A stretch of DNA of 5,063 nucleotides. It comes from Acidovorax delafieldii. Its GTDB lineage: Bacteria; Pseudomonadota; Gammaproteobacteria; Burkholderiales; Burkholderiaceae_C. Position numbers and translations under genes: made by a program. A model generated the notes under the pieces. That model saw nothing but the letters and a program-made list of their open reading frames with translations. It was not told the DNA's origin and searched no databases. Positions 1 through 5,063 of the stretch are shown here, piece after piece. Within the stretch, counting starts at the first letter, position 1. Each line of letters starts with the position of its first letter. The stretch lies in the NCBI GenBank assembly GCA_002327945.1, contig DCVY01000207.1, positions 1 through 5,063 of the forward strand. Direction: 5' to 3'.

Positions 1-106
1 GCGCAAAGCGCCCGCGCGTTCTGGGCCGAGCGCAGCCAAGGCCCGAGTGGATGTTCGAATACCGGGTTCCCTTCAGGATGCGCCGAGGAGCGCAGGGCTT
101 GGGTCG

Positions 107-130
107 GGCGTGTGCCGAAGGACACACGCC
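107..130. repeat. Inverted repeat in the intergenic element
   Basis: GGCGTGTG (107-114) is perfectly complementary to CACACGCC (123-130). CC at 115-116 can also pair with GG at 120-121, leaving a GAA loop and one bulged A, so the hairpin could reach about 10 bp. It is not followed by a T-run on either strand, so it is not a typical intrinsic terminator. It is most likely a structural module of the surrounding repeat. Confidence 0.6.
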
Positions 131-269
131 TTCGTCATCTGACTCGCTGCGGTTGTTTGAGCGAAGCGCGCAGCGCGTAGCAAGTTCCGCAGCGCGACCC
201 ACGCACGAGCACCGCAAGTTGCCCGCAGCGAAGCGAAGGGACGCAGCGTGTAGGGTCGCCCTTTCTTTG

Positions 270-303
270 CTTACTTTCTTTCGGCGAAGCGAAAGAAAGT
301 AAG
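270..303. repeat. Perfect 14-bp inverted repeat (hairpin)
   Basis: CTTACTTTCTTTCG (270-283) and CGAAAGAAAGTAAG (290-303) are exact reverse complements around a 6-base loop (284-289). A second CTTTCTTT lies just outside at 261-268, in addition to the one inside the left arm (274-281). The right-arm AAAGAAAG (292-299) therefore has two possible partners. The hairpin lies about 105 bp downstream of the queA stop codon. It could act as a transcript-end or RNA-stability element for queA, but it has no adjacent T-run, so a terminator is not claimed. Confidence 0.75.
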
Positions 304-319
304 TCGCCCGCCGGGGCGA
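304..319. repeat. Short GC hairpin beside the 270-303 inverted repeat
   Basis: TCGCCC (304-309) pairs with GGGCGA (314-319) around a 4-base loop GCCG. It directly abuts the larger hairpin, giving two stacked stems at the right end of the repeat element. Confidence 0.5.
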
Positions 320-322
320 GAC

Positions 323-408
323 GGCCTCCACCCGCAGCAAACACACCGCATCAGCTATCAAATCAATGGCCAAAAACCGCAGACCTATCCAGCACAAAAA
401 AACCAAAA
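323..408. other. Short intergenic tail downstream of queA, no gene seen
   Basis: This is less GC-rich than its surroundings. It holds a weak imperfect hairpin, GCTAT (354-358) with ATGGC (366-370), resembling the GCTAT-type short repeats I recall from Comamonadaceae intergenic regions. It also holds a run of seven A at 396-402, which reads as T7 just after the queA stop on the minus strand. No stem directly precedes that T-run, so I do not call a terminator. Confidence 0.4.
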
Positions 409-1572
409 TCACCCCCCAGACCGCGCAAGCAGCATCGCATCCCCATAGCTGAAAAACCGGTACTCCTGCGCAATCGCATGCCGGTACAACCCCATCACAT
501 GGGTATAGCCCGCAAACGCGCTCACCAGCATCATCAGCGTGCTCTTGGGCAGGTGAAAGTTGGTCAGCAGCAAATCCACCACCTGAAACCGAAAGCCCGG
601 CGTGATGAAAATGTTGGTGTCGCCAGACAGCTGGCCCGAGCGGGCCCAGGATTCGAGCGTGCGCACCGTGGTCGTGCCCACCGCCACCACGCGCCCGCCG
701 CGCTGGCGGCAGCGCTCCAGCGCGGCCAATGTGGCCAGGGGCACTTCGTACCACTCGCTGTGCATCTGGTGCTCGGCCAGGTTTTCGGTTTTGACGGGCT
801 GGAAGGTGCCGGCGCCCACATGCAGGGTGACGCTGGCGCGCTCGACGCCGCGCGCGGCCAGGTCGGCCAGCACGCCCTCGTCAAAGTGCAGCGCGGCGGT
901 GGGCGCGGCCACGGCGCCGGGGTTGCGGGCAAACACGGTCTGGTAGCGCTGGCTGTCCTCGGCCCTGTCCTTGGCGCTCTGGGGGTCGTGGTCGGTGTTC
1001 TGCTGGCGTTCGATGTAGGGTGGCAGCGGCAGGTGGCCGTGGCGCTCCATCAGCTCCCAGGGCGATTCGCCGGCGGGGCCGTGCAGCGCGAAGCGAAACA
1101 GCGGGCCGTCTTCGGTGGGCCAGCGGCTCAGCAGCAGGGCATCAAACCCACCCGCGCGGCGTCCGCCGGCCATGTGCACGGTGCTGCCGGGCAGCGGTTT
1201 TTTGCTGACCTTCATGTGGGCCACGACTTCATTGCCCATACCCCCCGTGCCACCCGTGCCACCCGTGCCATTGCCTGCCGCGGCGGGCAGCACGCGCTCG
1301 ATCAGCAGCTCTAGCCTGCCGCCGCTGGCCTTCTCGCCAAAGATGCGCGCCTTGACCACGCGCGTGTCGTTGAACACCAGCAGGTCCCCTTCGCGCAGCA
1401 GGCCGGGCAGCGCGCGAAAGATGCGGTCCACGGGCTGCATGGCGCGGCCGTCAAGCAGGCGCGAGGCGCTGCGTTCCGTGGCGGGGTGCTGGGCAATGCG
1501 TTCAGGGGGCAGCGAAAAATCGAAGTCGCTGAGGGTGAAGGTGCGGGCGCCGCCGCCAGGGTGATCGGTCAT
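409..1572 (-). CDS. queA: S-adenosylmethionine:tRNA ribosyltransferase-isomerase QueA
   Basis: QueA transfers and isomerises the ribosyl group of SAM onto preQ1 at tRNA wobble position 34, making epoxyqueuosine in the cytosolic queuosine pathway (tRNAs Asp, Asn, His, Tyr). The 387-residue product carries the family's conserved blocks: FNDTRV (67-72), LPLPPYI (181-187), YQTVFA (210-215), [12 protein letters not shown] (219-230), [10 protein letters not shown] (251-260), HSEWYEV (271-277), [11 protein letters not shown] (298-308), [18 protein letters not shown] (338-355) and [10 protein letters not shown] (373-382). It is about 30 residues longer than E. coli QueA (356). The extra length is partly a roughly 10-residue N-terminal extension, a Gly/Thr insert at about 99-114, and a longer loop after LPPYI. 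ATG at 1570-1572 is the only Met before the core (FTLSDFDF from residue 12). No strong Shine-Dalgarno is visible, so the exact start is slightly uncertain. The stop is TGA at 409-411. It lies downstream of pfkB on the same strand, 151 bp away. Confidence 0.97.
   Translation of the reverse strand: MTDHPGGGARTFTLSDFDFSLPPERIAQHPATERSASRLLDGRAMQPVDRIFRALPGLLREGDLLVFNDTRVVKARIFGEKASGGRLELLIERVLPAAAGNGTGGTGGTGGMGNEVVAHMKVSKKPLPGSTVHMAGGRRAGGFDALLLSRWPTEDGPLFRFALHGPAGESPWELMERHGHLPLPPYIERQQNTDHDPQSAKDRAEDSQRYQTVFARNPGAVAAPTAALHFDEGVLADLAARGVERASVTLHVGAGTFQPVKTENLAEHQMHSEWYEVPLATLAALERCRQRGGRVVAVGTTTVRTLESWARSGQLSGDTNIFITPGFRFQVVDLLLTNFHLPKSTLMMLVSAFAGYTHVMGLYRHAIAQEYRFFSYGDAMLLARSGG
1244..1270. repeat. 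Three perfect 9-bp tandem repeats inside queA
   Basis: The unit CCCGTGCCA occurs three times in a row (1244-1252, 1253-1261, 1262-1270). Read on the minus strand it encodes the Gly-Thr-Gly-Gly-Thr-Gly-Gly-Thr-Gly-Gly segment around residues 101-111 of QueA. The period is a multiple of three, so copy-number change would alter loop length without breaking the frame. Confidence 0.9.
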
Positions 1573-1614
1573 GGAGCTTGAGGACCGGACAGGTCCGTGC
1601 CAAGAAAAAGGATG

Positions 1615-1646
1615 AAAAAAAGGGGGGCGGCGATTTTGCCACGCCC
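1615..1646 (-). terminator. Candidate Rho-independent terminator downstream of pfkB
   Basis: Read on the minus strand, GGGC-GT-GGC pairs with GCC-GCCC around the loop AAAATC. That is a 7-bp GC stem with a 2-base bulge on the 5' side. Three extra C residues follow, then seven T (1621 down to 1615). It lies 78 bp after the pfkB stop codon and 43 bp before the queA start, where a terminator separating the two genes would be expected. The bulge and the CCC between stem and T-run make it imperfect, so readthrough into queA is plausible. Confidence 0.45.
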
Positions 1647-1723
1647 ATCAGGGGGCGCGCATGCTGGGCATTCGGGGTACGGCACCCATTGGCGTTGCGG
1701 CATTGCGCTGGGCCACCTGCATG

Positions 1724-2695
1724 TCAGCAGGGCCGCACGATGACCAGGGGTTGCAGCCGGTGCACGTCGGCAGCCTGGGCCAGCGCGGTGCCCGGTGACA
1801 ACAGGGCGGCTGCGCCGGCGGCCACGCCCCAGCGCAGCGCCTCGGCGGGTGCATCGCCACGGTCCAGCGACCAGACCAGCGCGGCCAGAAAGCAGTCGCC
1901 TGCGCCCGTGGTGCCGGTGGCGGCAGGCACGTTCAGGGCCGGTGCCTGCCAGACACCGTCGCGCGTGGCCAGCACGGCGCCTTGCTCGCCCACCGACAGC
2001 GCCACGATCTCTGCCTGGCCCGCGTGCACCAGCGCCTGTGCGGCTGTGCGCCATTCTGCGGCGCTGGCGAGGGGCTGCTGCAGCACCTCGCGCAACTCCC
2101 GCAGGCTCGGCTTGACCAGGGTGGTGCCCGCCTTGAGCGCCGCCGCCAGCGGCAGGCCCGAGCTGTCCACCGCCACGCGTGTGCCGCGTGCGCGGGCGCC
2201 GGGCGCGAGGCGGGCATAAAAATCAGGGGGCACGCCGGGTGGCAGGCTGCCGCTGGCAATCAGCCAGCGCGGTGCGGTGGTCAATGGGGTCAGCGCATCC
2301 AGGCAGGCCTGCCACTCCGCAGTCTGCAGGGTGGGGCCGGGCAGCACGAAGCGAAACTCCTGGCCGGTGGCGGTTTCGACCACCGAAAAATTTTCTCGCG
2401 TGTCGCCGGCAATGGGCTGGATGGCGGTGGCCACGCCCTCATCGGCCAGCAACTGGCGCATTTGCGCCCCCGCCGCGCCGCCCGCCAGGGCCCAGGCCTG
2501 CACATCGCTGCCCAGCCGGTGCAGCACGCGGGCCACATTGATGCCGCCGCCGCCCGCAAACCGCTGCACGGGGCCGCAGCGCAGCTTGTGCGTGGGGGTC
2601 ACGCGGTCGGTGGTGGTGGCCAGGTCGAGGGCGGGGTTGAGGGTGAGGGTGATCAGTGCGGGCACGGTGATGGAGGGGTGGGTGCAGGCTGGCAT
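1724..2695 (-). CDS. pfkB: 6-phosphofructokinase II, PfkB/ribokinase family
   Basis: Predicted to phosphorylate fructose 6-phosphate with ATP to fructose 1,6-bisphosphate in the cytosol. With the start at ATG 2693-2695 the protein has 323 residues, close to E. coli PfkB (309). Family signatures: LTLNPALD (17-24), KLRC (37-40), the substrate-side GGGGINVAR (48-56), FVLPG (116-120), SGSLPPGV (148-155), VDSSG (176-180), LVKP (193-196), and the nucleotide/catalytic motif GTTGAGD (261-267) with D267 as the expected catalytic base. KLRC and GGGGIN match E. coli PfkB, whereas FruK and LacC normally show GGKG. 6-phosphofructokinase is therefore preferred over 1-phosphofructokinase or tagatose-6-phosphate kinase, though substrate is not certain from sequence. 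The reading frame stays open upstream to 2806, but those 37 residues look unlike the family. The chosen ATG has GGAAG 7 bases upstream. It is divergent from parA and upstream of queA. Confidence 0.9.
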   Translation of the reverse strand: MPACTHPSITVPALITLTLNPALDLATTTDRVTPTHKLRCGPVQRFAGGGGINVARVLHRLGSDVQAWALAGGAAGAQMRQLLADEGVATAIQPIAGDTRENFSVVETATGQEFRFVLPGPTLQTAEWQACLDALTPLTTAPRWLIASGSLPPGVPPDFYARLAPGARARGTRVAVDSSGLPLAAALKAGTTLVKPSLRELREVLQQPLASAAEWRTAAQALVHAGQAEIVALSVGEQGAVLATRDGVWQAPALNVPAATGTTGAGDCFLAALVWSLDRGDAPAEALRWGVAAGAAALLSPGTALAQAADVHRLQPLVIVRPC

Positions 2696-2702
2696 GGTAG
2701 TG

Positions 2703-2707
2703 CTTCC
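2703..2707 (-). promoter_or_regulatory. Ribosome binding site deciding the pfkB start
   Basis: On the minus strand GGAAG lies 7 bases before the ATG at 2695-2693. This supports the internal Met rather than the more distal in-frame ATG at 2806, which would add a 37-residue non-homologous N-terminus. Confidence 0.6.
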
Positions 2708-2723
2708 GAGCGGCCATGGCGTC

Positions 2724-2793
2724 GCGCTGCGATGGCGAGCCTTGTGGGTGATGTTGCGGTGGGGTGCCCAGGCATAGCGCTGCGAGGGCGAGC
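2724..2793. repeat. 17-bp direct repeat pair, 53 bp apart
   Basis: GCGCTGCGATGGCGAGC (2724-2740) recurs as GCGCTGCGAGGGCGAGC (2777-2793), 16 of 17 identical. The start-to-start distance is 53 bp, about five turns of B-DNA, so a protein bound to both copies would sit on the same face. Flanking bases are not similar, which argues against a simple larger duplication. It could be an operator pair for the divergent genes, or a chance or relic repeat in GC-rich DNA. Confidence 0.55.
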
Positions 2794-2930
2794 GACAGTC
2801 CGCCAATCAATAGCCCCGGGGCGGGTGACCCATAATCCAGTCGCGTGTTCGCAGCCCCGGCACCCCAAGGGATTGCCACCACGTTGAATGGCCCGCCGCG
2901 CCGGGCGCGATCAATCCCTTTCCCTGCCAC

Positions 2931-2936
2931 AAGGAG
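2931..2936 (+). promoter_or_regulatory. Ribosome binding site deciding the parA start
   Basis: A strong AAGGAG lies 7 bases before ATG 2944. It fixes the start there, although the frame stays open to a GTG at 2845. The upstream 33 codons precede the P-loop region by far more than is normal for ParA proteins. Confidence 0.85.
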
Positions 2937-2943
2937 CCTGTTC

Positions 2944-3729
2944 ATGCCGCTTGTTGTTTTCAACCAGAAAGGGGGGGTGGGAAAATCCACCATCACCTGC
3001 AATCTGGCCGCCATCAGTGCCAGCCAGGGCCTGCGCACCCTGGTGATCGACCTGGACCCGCAGGGCAACTCCAGCGCCTACCTGCTGGGCACCGCGCCCG
3101 CCGAGGAGCAGCCCAGCGTAGCCACTTTCTTCGACGAGACGCTGAGCTTTCGCATGCGGCCGGCGGCGTTGTCGGAGTTCATCGTGCCCACGCCGTTCGA
3201 GAACCTGCACCTGATGGCGTCGAGCACCCGCCTGGACGAGCTGCAGGGCAAGCTCGAATCGCGCCACAAGATTTACAAGCTGCGCGAGGCGCTGGCGCAG
3301 CTGGGCCAGGATTACGAGCGCATCTACATCGACACCCCGCCGGCGCTCAATTTCTACACCCGCTCGGCGCTCATGGGCGCTAACGGCTGCCTGATTCCGT
3401 TCGACTGCGACGATTTCTCGCGCCAGGCGCTCTACACCCTGCTGGCCAACGTGCAGGAGATCCGCGCCGACCACAACCCCGGCCTGGTGGTCAAGGGCAT
3501 CGTCGTCAACCAGTTCCAGCCGCGCGCCAACCTGCCCGCGCGCCTGGTGCAGGAGCTGGTGGACGAAGGCCTGCCCGTGCTGCAGCCCTACCTGCCCCAG
3601 TCCATCAAGGTGCGCGAGTCGCACCAGCTGGCCCGGCCCATGATTTATCTCGACCCCCGGCACAAGCTCACGCAGGCGCTGGTGGCGCTGCACGACGGCC
3701 TGTCAAACGGTGGGCGCAGTACTGGGTAA
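2944..3729 (+). CDS. ParA-family (MinD/ParA/Soj-type) P-loop ATPase, orphan
   Basis: A cytosolic, DNA-associated ATPase of the type that positions chromosomes, plasmids or protein clusters through ATP-dependent dimerisation. The 261-residue product has the deviant Walker A KGGVGKST (9-16), with signature Lys9 and P-loop Lys14. It also has the Walker A' segment VIDLDPQGNS (34-43) and the Walker B segment IYIDTPPALN (127-136) with Asp130. The C-terminal stretch with RESHQLARPMIYLDP is of the usual ParA type. There is no N-terminal helix-turn-helix extension as in plasmid P1/F-type ParA, so it belongs with short Soj-like forms. No parB gene, and no site resembling the consensus chromosomal parS, is visible in the window. 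It is therefore probably not the main Soj/ParA of the chromosome, and its cargo is unknown. The stop lies 10 bp before recG, suggesting co-transcription and translational coupling. Confidence 0.9.
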   Translation: MPLVVFNQKGGVGKSTITCNLAAISASQGLRTLVIDLDPQGNSSAYLLGTAPAEEQPSVATFFDETLSFRMRPAALSEFIVPTPFENLHLMASSTRLDELQGKLESRHKIYKLREALAQLGQDYERIYIDTPPALNFYTRSALMGANGCLIPFDCDDFSRQALYTLLANVQEIRADHNPGLVVKGIVVNQFQPRANLPARLVQELVDEGLPVLQPYLPQSIKVRESHQLARPMIYLDPRHKLTQALVALHDGLSNGGRSTG

Positions 3730-3739
3730 AAATGCAGGG

Positions 3740-5063
<1,324 letters not shown>

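Larger units (their letters stand above)
1..322. repeat. Non-coding, structured intergenic repeat element (Comamonadaceae style)
   Basis: The stretch shows no credible protein. It is dense in short repeats and inverted repeats. Seen directly: an 8-bp inverted repeat at 107-114/123-130; a 7-bp inverted repeat CGCTGCG/CGCAGCG at 145-151/169-175; GCGAAGCG at 161-168 and 228-235; CGCAGCGCGTAG (169-180) echoed with one mismatch at 242-253; GCAAGTT followed by CCGCAGCG at 180-194 and again, with 2 extra bases, at 214-230; a strong hairpin at 270-303; and a GC hairpin at 304-319. The right end (about 253-322, with GTCGCC at 255-260 and again at 303-308 around a CTTTCTTT-rich hairpin) resembles a sequence I recall between genes in Acidovorax, Delftia and some xanthomonads. 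That is recollection, not a search. The left boundary may lie outside the window. Function unknown. No transposase or terminal repeat pair is visible. Confidence 0.6.
2696..2943. promoter_or_regulatory. Divergent pfkB/parA intergenic region
   Basis: This 248-bp gap must hold the promoters for pfkB (leftward) and parA-recG (rightward). Visible elements: a 17-bp direct repeat with one mismatch (2724-2740 and 2777-2793); a 10-bp palindrome GCCCCGGGGC (2813-2822); a -10-like CATAAT at 2831-2836 on the plus strand without a matching -35 box; TTGAAT at 2884-2889; and a small GC hairpin (GCCCG 2891-2895 with CGGGC 2902-2906) in the parA leader. None of these gives a convincing -35/-10 pair, so no promoter position is asserted. 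Confidence 0.5.

Noticed and set aside
51..302. 83-codon plus-strand ORF in the repeat element
   Set aside because: The translation is Arg/Ala/Ser-rich, resembles no family and simply reads through the inverted and direct repeats. No Shine-Dalgarno supports it. Likewise the 69-codon minus ORF at 135-344.
391..411. T7 run on the minus strand just after the queA stop as a terminator
   Set aside because: No stable stem immediately precedes the T-run.
478..1314. 278-codon plus-strand ORF antisense to queA
   Set aside because: It is a mirror frame of the strongly conserved queA. The His/Gln/Gly/Ala-rich composition is typical of an antisense frame in GC-rich DNA.
2696..2806. 37-residue N-terminal extension of PfkB
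   Set aside because: The frame is open but the residues do not resemble the family, and GGAAG precedes the internal ATG at the right distance.
1982..2887. 301-codon plus-strand ORF antisense to pfkB
   Set aside because: Same artefact: low-complexity composition with no recognisable motifs, opposite a clear PfkB kinase.
2884..2915. Possible parA promoter TTGAAT with a downstream AT-containing segment near 2909-2915
   Set aside because: The downstream hexamer is a poor match to TATAAT and the spacing is not ideal, so it is not reported as a promoter.

Overview
The window is GC-rich and tightly coding. It looks like chromosomal DNA of a betaproteobacterium, most likely Comamonadaceae (Acidovorax or a relative). 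The basis is the proteins' overall character, the high GC content, and an intergenic repeat at 1-322 of a style familiar from that family. The organism assignment is inference, since there is no rRNA or other taxonomic marker.

Layout: 1-408 holds no convincing gene. It carries a structured, repeat-like element (1-322) with several inverted and direct repeats, then a short stretch downstream of queA. Next come two genes on the minus strand: queA (409-1572), for the queuosine tRNA-modification enzyme, and upstream of it pfkB (1724-2695), for an ATP-dependent 6-phosphofructokinase of the ribokinase/PfkB family. A hairpin followed by a T-run, read on the minus strand, lies between them (1615-1646), so they may not be a simple operon. 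A 248-bp divergent intergenic region (2696-2943) follows and contains a near-perfect 17-bp direct repeat. On the plus strand are an orphan ParA-type ATPase gene (2944-3729) and, 10 bp later, recG (from 3740). recG runs off the right edge just after its DEQH helicase motif.

Functionally this is mostly housekeeping: tRNA modification, glycolysis, a ParA-family positioning ATPase, and the RecG fork-reversal/recombination helicase. parA and recG are close enough to be co-transcribed, but a shared function is only a guess because no parB or consensus parS site is visible.

I do not see a clearly new biological system. The points most worth a second look are the repeat element at 1-322, the orphan parA coupled to recG, the helically phased direct repeat between pfkB and parA, a microsatellite-encoded Gly/Thr insert in QueA, and an in-phase A-AAA-AAG slippery heptamer inside recG.
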